DNA from: Prionace glauca
Lineage: Eukaryota; Chordata; Chondrichthyes; Carcharhiniformes; Carcharhinidae
Reading direction: 5' to 3'
DNA: 64,000 nt
NCBI GenBank assembly: GCA_037974335.1
Contig: CM075760.1
Coordinates: 41,022,603-41,086,602 of the forward strand
Shown piece after piece: positions 20,739 to 31,329 of the stretch (positions are counted from its first letter, which is position 1; each line of letters starts with the position of its first letter). The notes below the pieces were generated by a model, which was given only the letters and a program-made list of their open reading frames with translations, searched no databases and was not told the DNA's origin. The translations under genes and the position numbers were made by a program.

Positions 20739-21343
20739 TGAAGAATTAATGCATTTTCTTAGGGTAAGATTAAAAACCTTTGGGGTTTTCCTTTATGCGA
20801 CTTGCCAAGGACTTCTCATGCCTCCTCCTATCTCTCCTAAGCCCTATTTTTTTAATTCATTCCGACCTAACTTGTAACCCTATATAGGTGTTATCAAGTG
20901 TAGAAAGTGGAAGTTTGTCCTGGTGTCGCACTGGGTACCAGCTTTGAAGAAATGTAGCAACTTAAAGCTTTTGCAGAATGGCATGATGCGTATTGTAGTG
21001 ATATGGGGTGAGTGGAAGAGACAGTGTGAAAATGATTTGAATACGTTTTAAGCGTGTTTGGACTGATATGGTGAAAGCAGAGGCAGATTTGGGAGAATGA
21101 GGCTGTGTGAGAGGGGGACTGTTGCAGAGTGCTTGTGTTTTGGAGGAAGGGTGAAAGTTTGAGATGCGGTTGTGAATGAAAGGAAGGTGTTGAACAGCAT
21201 GAAAGGCTTCTGCGATGTTGCGTGTGAGATTTGAGTGAGAGCATTTGTGGGCATTTGGGGAACGAAAGGACAAAGTAAGGAAATTACAATGCTGTTGAGT
21301 GTGAAGGAAGAGAGAGCATGTGGGGGTAGCGCCAGTAAGAGCA

Positions 21344-21414
21344 GCATTGGTGGTTCAGTGGTAGAATTCTCGCTTCCCACGCGGGAGGCCCGGGTTCGAT
21401 TCCCGGCCAATGCA
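21344..21414 (+). tRNA. tRNA-Gly(CCC)
   Basis: 71 nt with acceptor GCATTGG/CCAATGC perfectly paired, A box 'tggttcagtgg', anticodon loop TTCCCAC in a CTCGC/GCGGG stem (anticodon CCC), and canonical B box GGTTCGATTCC. The body matches tRNA-Gly(GCC) genes except in the anticodon loop, so it may have arisen from a Gly(GCC) gene. A T4 run lies about 20 bases downstream. Confidence 0.93.
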
Positions 21415-21841
21415 AAGCTTCTTCTTTCTCCGTTTTCACTGTATATTGAAGCGAATCTCCTCTCCAAATTGGGGGAAAACAAGGGAAACATTAAGTCTTG
21501 GAACTAAATCCTGAGGGAAATAGATCGCAATATTCGGAAGGAGGTGCAGTTGTGAATGGTGTTGATGATTGAGTGGCAAGTGTTGGATCTTTGGGCTACG
21601 GGTGGTCAGTTCCCTTCCCTCCCGTTGAATTCCTGCCTATGATAAGAAACATGGATTCATTTTACCTGCCCGTTCATAGGAGAAACACACTACAGCAGTG
21701 CTGCAGGATCAACGGAACTAAAGAGACTTGTATAGAATTGTAAACAGTGCGGTCATGCTGCAGTTCTGGAACAGGTTTTCAGAAATAGAATTGTGGCCAT
21801 TGACACACTAGTTTAGAATATATTTCACTGCTGCTGTTTCA

Positions 21842-21862
21842 GTCTCTGTGGCGCAATTGGTC

Positions 21863-21898
<36 letters not shown>

Positions 21899-21915
21899 GA
21901 GACCACCCAGGGACG
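21842..21915 (+). tRNA. tRNA-Asn(GTT)
   Basis: 74 nt with canonical acceptor GTCTCTG/CAGGGAC, D arm 'gcgcaattggtcagcgcg', anticodon loop CTGTTAA and B box GGTTCGAGACC. One base differs from the usual T-loop end (A for C). T5 terminator follows within five bases. Duplicated with its flanks at 23672. Confidence 0.95.
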
Positions 21916-22178
21916 GATTTTTGCTATTTTTCTCACTATCAGCATTCACGGGCAAACAATTGCCTGCATCAACTCATTGAAAAGTCTGGAACTACGAGAG
22001 AGAGTTTGGCAGTGTACAAGCTGAGACATTGTATATACCTCTGATTCTGTGTGTGCCCTTGTATCTTTCGAGTTACCAGGATCTCTATATGTCTGCGTCT
22101 GAATCTAGTGTGCCCCTGCATCTACATGTGTCCCTGAATCTGTGTATGCCCCCCTGTATCTCTGTAGGCTCCAATACC

Positions 22179-22182
22179 TGTG

Positions 22183-22233
<51 letters not shown>
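22179..22233. repeat. (TG)n microsatellite
   Basis: Nearly pure TG dinucleotide run with one TTTG interruption. The ORF across it on the minus strand is a His/Thr repeat artefact. Confidence 0.95.
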
Positions 22234-22235
<2 letters not shown>

Positions 22236-23636
22236 CCCTGTAAATGTCTGATTCTTTGTGCCTTTTTTAAGACTAAACGGTGAAAATGTCTGACAAACGA
22301 ATTGCAGAGGGCAGCAATGTTTACCCAGAAAGATTCTGAATTTGATTTACGTCTGATAACTGCATCGAATGTACAATTTGAAGTCTCACATAATCCCAAC
22401 TTCAATCTCCAGACATGATCTCCCAATGGGAAATGAAGAACACGAGTTATCTGCGGTGCCTGGTATAAAAAGGGCGAATACGCCAGCCGAGATCCTTCTA
22501 TAAACTCCAATCTCGGACAATATCGTTCAATATTCATATTTCAGCAACCGGTTCGCAGACTCACAAGCACTAGTGCCTGCAGTCGCTGTTGACCGCCAGC
22601 AGATGGTGGTGTTGTATCATTTTAATCACAAGGTTAGTGCAGCAGGTTTGAGGAGATATTTGAGGAAAATTTATTTCCCTGTTTCCATGGAAAGGGAACA
22701 ATCAGTAAAGCAATGGCATTAATATCTCTGTCAGTAACATTCACAGGAAAATCTGGCCGAAGGATAATGAATTTAATACTTGCATTCATATTTACCTTCC
22801 GGCTAGTGAACATGTCGATTACCAGCTAATTATTGAATAACCTTACATTTTAGTGATTTAAAGATTTGTCTATTTTATCGTCCAGACATTATCAAATAAT
22901 ATTTCATTATAATTGGACACATGTCTCTTTTTCGCTGGATTTTCCATTCCTCGGCGCTCATTTTTTTCCTTAGTCCGTTCAGAAATCCAGCCGAACCCTG
23001 CCTCTATAATATGTTCTGTGTATATGTAAATATAGTTCCTTCTTATAATTTTTGACTTTAGCACAATTCGAGCCCTAACTCACTCTGATCTATAACACAA
23101 TTTCATCCACTTCATGAACTTTTTAGTTAATATCCATCTATTCTTCTCACTCGCTCTTTGTTCGATTCCATCTATTGGACACATTTGATAGAAAAACAAT
23201 TAGTGAGAAAGTGTCTGCTTTATTAGTGATACACGGGTGTGTTCAGTAGTGCATGACATAGAGCCTAGCACAATAATGTCTGAGATGGAGCCTAATGTAA
23301 CGTAAGTGAACTCTTGACTAAGTAATAATAGTCCAGAGACGATGACTTGTAGCATTTATCATGGCATGTCTACATGTATTAATAAATGAAGCGGCATGTA
23401 ATGTACTGTAAACAGTTGCAAAGTCTATTGCAATAATGATTCAAATGAGTCAAACGCAGTATATAAAGAGACATGGCCTAGTGCATTACTGTACAAGACT
23501 GCACCAAATGTGTGATTGTAGTGAACACTGCCATGAACAGTCATAAATGGGACAACGTTAATTGTAGCCCTTACAGAAGCAAAGCCCAGTGCATTAATAA
23601 TGAAATTAAACTTCAGGTTTGGGGGATCATTGGTCA
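22234..23636. other. Spacer in tRNA cluster, no gene seen
   Basis: AT-rich sequence with no supported ORF, RNA gene or recognised repeat between the two tRNA-Asn units. Confidence 0.4.
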
Positions 23637-23671
23637 CAAACTGGTTTAGAATATATTTAGCTGCTGTCTCA

Positions 23672-23745
23672 GTCTCTGTAGCGGAAATGGTCAACGCGTT
23701 CGGCTATTAACCGAAAGGTTGGTGGTTCGAGACCACCAAGGGACA
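23672..23745 (+). tRNA. tRNA-Asn-like with ATT anticodon (duplicate)
   Basis: Duplicate of 21842-21915, including 35 bp upstream ('gtttagaatatattt') and 50 bp downstream ('atcagcattcacg'). The anticodon loop is CTATTAA, so GTT has become ATT. D-arm changes (GTAGCGGAAATGG, CAACGCG) weaken pairing with the acceptor/D region. The T arm is intact, with TTTT downstream. Either a decaying copy or an isodecoder needing inosine at position 34. Confidence 0.65.
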
Positions 23746-24308
23746 GAATTTTATTATTTCCTCACCATCAGCATTCACGTTTAAACAGTTGCCTGTTGGC
23801 AATGGGTCCGTGGGTGCCAATAAAAAATAGCTGTGAATTGTTCCCGGCTGTACTGTTATCTGGTATTACCAATATTATTTAATGACGATTGACTTCAAAC
23901 ATATTACATATAACATTATATACATATACACATATGTCTATCTGTACACCATTACATATATATATATCATTATATATTTAAATGCTTCCATTATACTTTT
24001 AAACATATAAAAAAATTGAAAAATGAACATGTGGCTGAGTATTTGTTCTAATTCCATATTCCTGCTTCCATTCATTCCTGGAATGATCATAAATCTGTCT
24101 AACCCAAACTGAAATGTGTTCAATGATGGAGCATCAGAACCCTCTGGAGTAGATAATTTCCAAGATTCACCAACCTTTGAGTGAAACAATTTCTCCTCAT
24201 CTCAGTCCTAAATCATCAACGCCTCATCCTGAGATTGTGTCCCTGTGTAGAAATAAAACAAAATTCAGGTGGCTCATGGATAAATCAATATTTTAAAATT
24301 AGCAAGCT

Positions 24309-24380
24309 TCCCTGGTGGTCTAGTGGTTAGGATTCGGCGCTCTCGCCGCCGCGGCCCGGGTTCGATTCCCGGTCAGGGAC
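24309..24380 (+). tRNA. tRNA-Glu(CTC)
   Basis: 72 nt. Acceptor TCCCTGG/TCAGGGA, A box 'tggtctagtggtta', anticodon loop CTCTCGC giving CTC, B box GGTTCGATTCC. Position 37 is G rather than the usual A. Flanks are shared with 26158-26229. Confidence 0.92.
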
Positions 24381-24800
24381 TGTAGATTTATTGTTGTACA
24401 ACAATCCTGTGTTACTTCCCGGTCTGCACCAGTTCTGTCGGAATCAGTATCAGGGAGATTTCCTTTTCAGTATCTGAATTGGAAATGTCACATTTCAAGA
24501 ACAAAGAAAAAAGGTAGCGACAGGTTACAAAGCGCTGATGGTACAAATGCTGAGATTATTCGAAGAATGATGAAAATGATGCATTAATGAATGGGTAGAA
24601 ATCATTGATCCCTTAGATATTTGCGAGACGAACGCTTTTAAATGTTGATGTTGGGGATAAGTTGTACAATCAGATTGAAAGTAACGGTTATCTTCCTGAA
24701 TTCAGTGACATGGGCTCTCAGGCTAACCATCGGAACCTGCAGCAACACAGCGCAGTTGAACATTACAGACAGGCTGATTTGCTGCATTAGTTTCCCAGTT

Positions 24801-24871
24801 GTTTCTGTAGTGTAGTGGTTATCACGTCCGCCTCACGCGAAAGGTCCCCGGTTCGAAACCGGGCAGGAACA
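24801..24871 (+). pseudogene. tRNA-Val(CAC) with shortened anticodon loop
   Basis: Acceptor GTTTCTG/CAGGAAC, A box 'tagtgtagtggttatcacg' and B box GGTTCGAAACC are intact. The anticodon loop is five bases (CTCAC) where the canonical gene has CTCACAC, and the stem has a C-A mismatch. Total length is 71 instead of 73. The CAC is retained, but a five-base loop should not read codons normally, so it is probably a pseudogene with intact pol III boxes. Confidence 0.75.
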
Positions 24872-24904
24872 CTCATTAAGCTTGCTTATGTCGGGGAAGG
24901 GATA

Positions 24905-25140
24905 TTGTTTGGTTTCAGTTTGCTGCTGCACATTATCCGAACCTCGATGTTAAAGACATGTTATCATTTCTCTGATTTCACCCCCAAATACTTCCTGTGA
25001 AATAAGGTGCACTGACGGGGAAGTTCGATTTTGACACCGAGCATTTATTCGCATCTCGTTCAGTCTCCAACAGAATTTAATGGGTTTATAGGGGCGCAGA
25101 CAAATATGGTTATTCACCATCAGAAATTTCTGATAGTAGT
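24905..25140. repeat. tRNA-unit flank, homologous to 19.2-19.6 kb
   Basis: Text such as 'cagtttgctgctgcacatta' and 'aacagaatttaatgggttta' is shared in diverged form with 19230-19590, supporting segmental duplication of a tRNA-bearing unit. Confidence 0.6.
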
Positions 25141-25293
25141 GTGTGCTCAAACAGACAGATACAAGTAATACTGTAAGTGAACTGGAGGAAAAGGCGCACA
25201 TTTCACAGAAGAATCACATGACGAAAACGACACTGCGCACACTCCTGCATTCAATCTTACAACAGCAGGAAGGATCAAAATTTCAATCCATTT

Positions 25294-25362
25294 CACTCGC
25301 GTTGGGATTCGAACCCACACCTCCACGGAGATTGGAGCCTTAGACCGCTCGGCCATACAACC
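25294..25362 (-). pseudogene. tRNA-Leu(TAG-type) with anticodon arm deleted
   Basis: D arm 'tggccgagcggtctaaggc' runs directly into 'tccaatctc', the 3' strand of the anticodon stem. The variable arm and the T loop GGTTCGAATCC follow. Total length is 69, exactly 13 shorter than the 82-nt gene at 27462. The missing bases lie between two copies of AGGC in the canonical gene. Acceptor halves no longer pair well. Confidence 0.8.
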
Positions 25363-25976
25363 ACATTGACATATGTCACAATCATATTATTGAATGGAAA
25401 TGTTTCTGAAATTCGTTTAAAGAAATGGAGTTGGGAAAGGCCATCGGGAGGATTGAGCCTGATCCTTCTCTGAATCAGGTCAGCCTGAACTGTGTAACAA
25501 ACAGAAATCATCTCACTTTAGAAACACAATGAGCTGCACTGAAGGTTCACCATCATTTAAACTGTCCTTAAGCTCGTCGTTTCTCAATTTCCTGTTGCTC
25601 TGTTTTTTGAAGGGAAGTGGTGGGGGGGGGGGTGGAGTTGGCCTTCGCGTGATATTCGTCTCCATCGAGTATAGACTGAAGGCTCTGAAGAAGATGTCAC
25701 AGCTTCTGAACTCTGGGGACTTACTGGAGTGGGAGAACACTCTAACTGCCGGGTCCCGGAGTAACAAGGTAACACTGAGCTGGTGATGGCGGAACCCGGG
25801 TGTTCCAATGGTGCAACGCCATCGTTTTCACCACCATGGGCTCGATGACAGGTGTCAAGTGTGGAAATAAGCAGAGTATGTTTTTATAATGAGAAACCTG
25901 CCTATTGTGTGACAGAAGAGAAGGAAGAGGAAGGCTAAAATGATGGTGATCCGCTAATTGGGAAAGTCACTGTCAG

Positions 25977-26020
25977 CTTCCCTGTTGGATCAGTGGTTTG
26001 GATTCTGCACTGTGGCCACA
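25977..26020 (+). pseudogene. tRNA-Glu relic
   Basis: 'ttccctgttggatcagtggt' then 'ttggattctgcac' aligns with the first half of tRNA-Glu. The T arm is absent. It lies between the two intact tRNA-Glu genes and shares their upstream 'cagcttccctg'. Confidence 0.55.
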
Positions 26021-26157
26021 AGTTTATATCACTTGTGTGTGATATAAACATGGCAATGTGAAGGAGAAACTTGTATTTGGTGAATAAAAAGACAGAAACA
26101 AAACAAAAGGCAGGTGGTTCATGGATAAATTAATATTTTATAAAGCGTTTACCAGCT

Positions 26158-26229
26158 TCCCTGGTGGTCTAGTGGTTAGGATTCGGCGCTTTCACCGCCG
26201 CGGCCTGGGTTCGATTCCCGGTCAGGGAA
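26158..26229 (+). tRNA. tRNA-Glu(TTC)
   Basis: 72 nt. Acceptor TCCCTGG/TCAGGGA, anticodon loop CTTTCAC (TTC), B box GGTTCGATTCC. One G-T wobble in the T stem (CTGGG). Flanks ('ggataaattaatatttta' upstream, 'gtagatttattgctgtac' downstream) match those of tRNA-Glu(CTC) at 24309. Confidence 0.93.
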
Positions 26230-27461
26230 AGTAGATTTATTGCTGTACAACAATCCTGCGTTACTTCCAAGTCTGGTGGAATCAGTATTGGAGAGTCTTC
26301 CTCCTTTACGTCTGAATTAGAAATGTCACATGAAAAGAACAAAAAAGAGAGAGCGATAGGCTACAAAGCGCAGATGATATAAAATGCTGATGTTAAAATC
26401 TGGCTGTTAATGGGGAAAAATGTATTCCTTCTACTGACACAAATACCTCGCAGATCTGGGTCCAAATCTTGTGCTCAGTGACAAGAAAACACTTTCATTG
26501 AATTCAGCAGGAACGCTCCTACCTCCAGTGAAGAAGAGGCAGTTTTCACTCAGAAGCAGTAACTGTGAGATTAAGTGGAGAGGGGGATAAGGACAGGTTA
26601 AAGCAGTGTGAATTGTCTCAAGCCTGGACACTTACTAGGATTTTGCAAGCCCAGGCCAAAAGGTGGGGGTTACAAGTCGTGTTTCATGAACGCAAAATCC
26701 CGGTTGAAGCCGTTCTGTGTATTTGGAATTTGGCTATCAGATCTGTTCAGCGATTCTGTGTGTCTTGAAGGCCGCCTTGGAGAAAGCTTACCCGAAGATC
26801 GGTGGTTGAATGCCCTTGACTGCCTAACTGTTCCCCGACAGGAATGGAATAGCCTTGTCGGCTGTGAAGCGGTGTCCATTCATCTGTTGTCGTAGCGTCT
26901 GCATGGTCTGGGCGGTATACCATGATACGGAATACCCTTTCATGCAGTGGATGAGGTAGACCACGGTGGCTCAGTTACATGTGTATATATGGTCTACCTG
27001 GTGGATTCTGTTCTCCCGTTTGATGATGGCATCCATTTCGATGATCCAACACATCTTGCAGAGGTTACCGTGGCGGTGGTGTGTGGTGTCATTGTCACTG
27101 TTCTCCTGCAGGCTGGGTAGTTTTCTGTGAACAATGGTCTGTTTGAGATTGCTCTGTGTTTTGAAGGCAAGTAGGGGGGTGGGAGATGGCCTTCGCGAGA
27201 TATTTGTCTTCATCAATTGCATGCTGAAGGTTCCCAAGAAGATGCTGTAGATTCTCCACTCTGGAGACATACTGGAGAAGGAAGGGTCTCTAACGTTGTC
27301 CCCTGTATGCATTCGGAGGAGGTCGGTGAGATTTCCTTTTTGCAATTTCGCGTCGGAACTGTCGATCGATGAGTCAAGCGCAATATCCCGTTCTTGCAAG
27401 GGTGTTTGTCAAAATAAAAACGAGACCACACACACACAGCCCCCTGCATTCAACTGCTCTT
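26230..27461. other. tRNA-cluster spacer, partly duplicated
   Basis: No gene recognised. 27140-27310 is a diverged copy of 25570-25760 (both contain 'ggccttcgcg' and 'ctctgg.gac.tactgga'). Confidence 0.5.
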
Positions 27462-27543
27462 TGGCAGTGGTGGGATTCGAACCCACGTCTCGAGAGAGAC
27501 TGGAGTCTAAATCTAGCGCCTTAGACCGCTCGGCCACACTACC
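27462..27543 (-). tRNA. tRNA-Leu(TAG)
   Basis: 82 nt. Acceptor GGTAGTG/CACTGCC, D arm 'tggccgagcggtctaaggcg', anticodon loop TTTAGAC giving TAG, long variable arm 'gtctctctcgagacg', B box GGTTCGAATCC. One A-C mismatch in the anticodon stem (CTAGA/TCCAG). The best-preserved of the two Leu copies. Confidence 0.9.
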
Positions 27544-27577
27544 ACATTAAACATGGTGATAATCCTGTCATTTCTGA

Positions 27578-27780
27578 AGTGGTGGAGGCTGCCTCGCTAA
27601 ATATTTTTAAAAAGCGGGTTGATAGGTTCTTGATAAGAGAGGGGATTAAGGGTTATGGGGAGAGGGCGGGAAGGTGGAACTGAGCCACGACAGATCAGCC
27701 ATGATCTTATTGAATGGCGGGGCAAGCTCGAAGGGCTAGATGGCCTACTCCTGCTCCTATTTCTTATGTTCTTATGTTCA
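27578..27780 (+). mobile_element. CR1 3' end, severely 5'-truncated
   Basis: Starts within 'gtggtggaggctgcctcgct' and ends in 'cttatgttcttatgtt'. It interrupts the 3' flank of the tRNA-Leu unit, as seen by comparison with 25363-25530. Confidence 0.85.
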
Positions 27781-29204
27781 CTGCATTGACACTGAAACAT
27801 GTCAAAATCAGTAGAGTTGGGATGGGCGATGAAGAAATCGTCACCGAATCAGATGATCCTGGAATGTGCAGCAAACAAAAACCATCTCCAGTCAGAGACA
27901 CAATGAGCTGCAGTGAAGGGCCGGCTCCATTTAAACTGTCCTTAACCTCGCCTGCTCCTAAGATGGGAGAATATGGCATCCTGTTGAATTTGCTGCGAGT
28001 CTTTATTTGAGAAAGGACAGGACACAAGGCGAGACTGAGATTTGTGCCTGCTGCCGGGAAATAACTGATATTTATTATCACGGATTGGAGGAGAGCAATA
28101 AAGCTTCACTTCCTGACCTACAATCAGAACAGCAGTGAAAGTGGATTTGAAACTGATGTTTTCTCACGAAGATTTGAACCTCACCCACTGCTCTGCTCAG
28201 CGTTCATTCCTTTAGGTGACTGAATTCTTCGTTCAATGCAACCAAATCCTTCCAGTTTGTTTGTTCCTGTTTCACTTTCAGATACCTTCATTAATGCTCA
28301 TCAGCGATAACTTGCTAAACTCCAGCCAGAAATTGAACAAGATTGAAACCAGTTGTTGACATCCTTGATTTCTGGATGTTTGCATCTCCCCAAGTCTCTG
28401 TCCGTCTTTGTGTCTGTGTGTGTGTGTGTTGCTCTGTGCATCAATGTGATTTTGTTCCCAGAACGAGACAGCACATTTTTACTTCACAGACTGTGTTCAC
28501 TTTTTCATTCATCTCACTGGCAAATGCAACAGAAAATAACAACGTGTTTGAAAGTAGAGAGAAAGATTGACTGATTCTGGTTTCTATTTTGATTGGGTAT
28601 TGCTTATTGATTCGATATCTGTATATCACAGAGAATAATTGGCATTTTCACTGATCAACACTTAAACAGACAGTGGATTCACTCGGTGTGATGGTGGATT
28701 CCAGTTCTATATCTGCAATCACAGCAACAACTTCTATCAGTTACTGTGAACACAGTGTTTCTAATAGTTTGAAAACATACCAAAGCATAATCTAATAGCT
28801 CTTGTATTATTTGAAATTAATATTCAGAGATCTATTTGTATATCAACTTACTGAATAACAGTGAGAACAGCAAAGCTTGAACGATGTTTCTTTGTTGCAG
28901 AAGGACACACAGTGTGTCTATGTTGAGAATATAAGTAGAAGCAGGAATAGAGGAAAACTGTGTGGCTCACGGTGCGATCAAGCCTCCAGCCTTTCAAATA
29001 ACAGCTAACTTTCCTGAATAATTTTACTACAGCAATACAGCAATAGTTTAAATTCAGGACATTCGTTGCCTGGATTGAATTCAATTCTCTGTCTAGATGT
29101 TGTGCAAATTGTTATAATTGTTACTGTTTTGAATAACAATATATTGGATTCTGAAACTTAACTCTGTTTTTCTCTTCATGTTTGCTTCCAGACCTGCTCA
29201 TTGA
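27781..29204. other. No gene seen
   Basis: The first part (27840-27960) is a diverged copy of 25445-25580. The rest is unique AT-rich text without a supported gene. Confidence 0.4.
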
Positions 29205-29690
29205 GGCATAGAGGTTAACAACATGGAAACAGGCCATTCGGCCCAATTTGTCCATGCCATCCTTTTTTAAACCCCTAAACTAATCCCAATTGCCCGCATT
29301 TGGCCCATATTTTTCTTTTTCTATCCTACTCATGTAATTATCTACATGTTTTTGTAAAGATAAAATTGTACCCGCATCCACTACTACTCCTGGAATTTTC
29401 AGTATGAAGTAAAAAAAATCACACCTGGACACTTTTGGATTTCTCCCCTCTCACCTTAAATCTAAGCCCTATAGCTTTATACTCCCCGACCTTTGGGAAG
29501 AGATATTGACCTTGTCTATGTCCCTCATTATTTTATAGACCTCTATAAGGTCACTCCTCAGCCTCCTACCCTCCAGAGAAAATAAAAGTCCCTCCTTATA
29601 ACTCAATCCGTCAAGTACTAATAAATCCTAATAAATCTTTTCTGCACATTTTCTATAATAGGATAACCAGAATTTGCACACGGTTTTACG
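29205..29690 (-). mobile_element. CR1-like LINE 3' fragment
   Basis: Antisense text: 'aggccattcggcccaa' near the 3' end, 'cattattttatagacctcta', 'tataactcaatccgtcaag', 'ttttctgcacattttc'. These are the conserved C-terminal blocks in reverse. Old and without open frames. Confidence 0.7.
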
Positions 29691-29804
29691 AATGTGCCCT
29701 TAAAATGTCTTGTACAACTTCAACAAGACTTCCCAACCTGCTGAGAACTTTTGGAGCAATCTATTTTTATTAAAAACATGAATTACTGTTTTTCTCATAC
29801 ACAT

Positions 29805-30057
29805 GAACACAATAAATAGAAGCAGGAATGGATCACTCGGTCTATCGAGCCTGCTCTACCAATCAATGCCATCATATCCGACCTTGGGCTTCAGTTCCAT
29901 TTTCCCACTAGCTCCCTATATCCCTCAATTCCCAGACAGACCGTATTTTGTTTTCCATCACAGTCTGAAACGTGTTCAATGAAGGAGCAGCGACAACCCT
30001 CTTTGGGAGAGAGTTTCAAAGATGCGCAGCACTTTGTGTGAAGTAAATTCCTCTGAT
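29805..30057 (-). mobile_element. CR1-like LINE 3' fragment (part 1)
   Basis: 3' region in reverse ('aatagaagcaggaatgg', 'cgagcctgctctacc'). The element is interrupted by a SINE and resumes at 30330. Confidence 0.65.
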
Positions 30058-30325
30058 CTCATAGAACCACTGCACTGCTGAAAGAGGCCATACGGCCCGT
30101 CTGACTCTGCAACGACTATCCGACTGAGACCACATCAAGATCCCATTCCCGCAGCCCCACACACCTATCCTGCTAATCCCCCTAACCTACACACCTTTGG
30201 ACACTTAGGGACAATTTGCCAAGTCCAATCGACCTAACCAGCACATCTTTGAGCTGTGGGAGGAAACCGGGGTACCGGGAGGAAACCTATGTATAAACGG
30301 GGAGAATGGACAAGCTCCAGACGGC
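30058..30325 (-). repeat. SINE inserted in LINE
   Basis: Reverse complement shows 'gtttcctcccacagctcaaa' and 'aggttagggggattagcagg', the shared SINE core and 3' part. It splits an older CR1 fragment. Confidence 0.75.
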
Positions 30326-30329
30326 CCTA

Positions 30330-30720
30330 AACGCTCTTTTTGCTGATGCTGTTTTAGATTCCCGCCCAGTGGAAACAATCTCTCAGCGTCCACACTCTCG
30401 ACCCCATTCAGAATGGAGCAGGTTTTTATGAGATCACCTCTCATTCCTCTAAACGCAAGAGAATTTCAACCGAATTTCCTCAAGTCCTCATCACAGCGTA
30501 AACCTGAGCTTACGGGGCAAACTAACGACCCTTCACCGTATTGTCTGCAATGCAAGAATATCTTTTCTTAAATATGGAGACCAGCATTGCGAAGAATTTC
30601 CCACATGCAGTCTCAATAAACCCTCTCAACTGTAGTAATACCGACTTATTGCTGAACTCCATTCCTTTGACAAGAAAGGTCAAAATGCCATTTCCCTTTC
30701 TAACTGATTGCTAACAAACT
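30330..30720 (-). mobile_element. CR1-like LINE 3' fragment (part 2)
   Basis: Continues the element begun at 29805: 'gatcacctctcattcctcta' and 'tttctaactgattgct' are antisense CR1 blocks. The minus frame at 30205-30444 has 'MRGDLIKTCSILNGVESVDA'. Confidence 0.65.
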
Positions 30721-30927
30721 AACTTCCTGCGCTCCTATGTACAAACAAAACCACCCACTTTTTCAAACATGCCTCTTTTTGATACTTTCATGATCATGGG
30801 AATAACTAATCACTTTTTAAAGTCACGTTGGAAATGTCGACTCTCATGTGAGCTGCCTTCATCCACTTCAAACTCCGTTGCACTTACTGTGTGTACTTTA
30901 AACTATATTTTCCAGGAAGAGTTAAGC

Positions 30928-31000
30928 AGGCTCCAGCGAGAGTCGAACTCGCGACCCCTGGTTTACGAGACCAGTGCTCTAACCACTGAGCTATGGAGCC
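30928..31000 (-). tRNA. tRNA-Thr(CGT)
   Basis: 73 nt. Acceptor GGCTCCA/TGGAGCC fully paired, A box 'tagctcagtggttagagca', anticodon loop CTCGTAA (CGT) in CTGGT/ACCAG, T arm GCGAG-TTCGACT-CTCGC. Looks fully functional. It is the last tRNA of the cluster. Confidence 0.95.
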
Positions 31001-31329
31001 AAAGGCTGCGCGTTTCTTGCATCAAACGTACCATAATCCGCGAAACAAGGAACAGTCTGAATTTACAGATGGGTGATCTTGAGTGGATGTGTGAGCAATT
31101 GAGATGGACAACAGGGAGTTACAAAATGCGATGTGAAAGCGGTAGAATTTAAGGCGTTTCAAATACTTCCAATGATCAGTACCTGCCATGTGTCTGTTTA
31201 GAGAATATTCTTCAGAGTTTTATGCTGATTTCATACCTCTGACTTTTCCAAATATGACACAAGTTTATCCAGCTGAATGGTTTACTTTTTTTACTCACTT
31301 CATAGTCTCGCTGTGTTTTACATTTAATA

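Noticed and set aside
22085-22537. 150-codon minus ORF
   Set aside because: Spans a (TG)n microsatellite and has no recognisable domain.
28150-28215. Possible tRNA from a GGTTCAAATC-like B box on minus
   Set aside because: No A box, paired acceptor or anticodon stem could be assembled.
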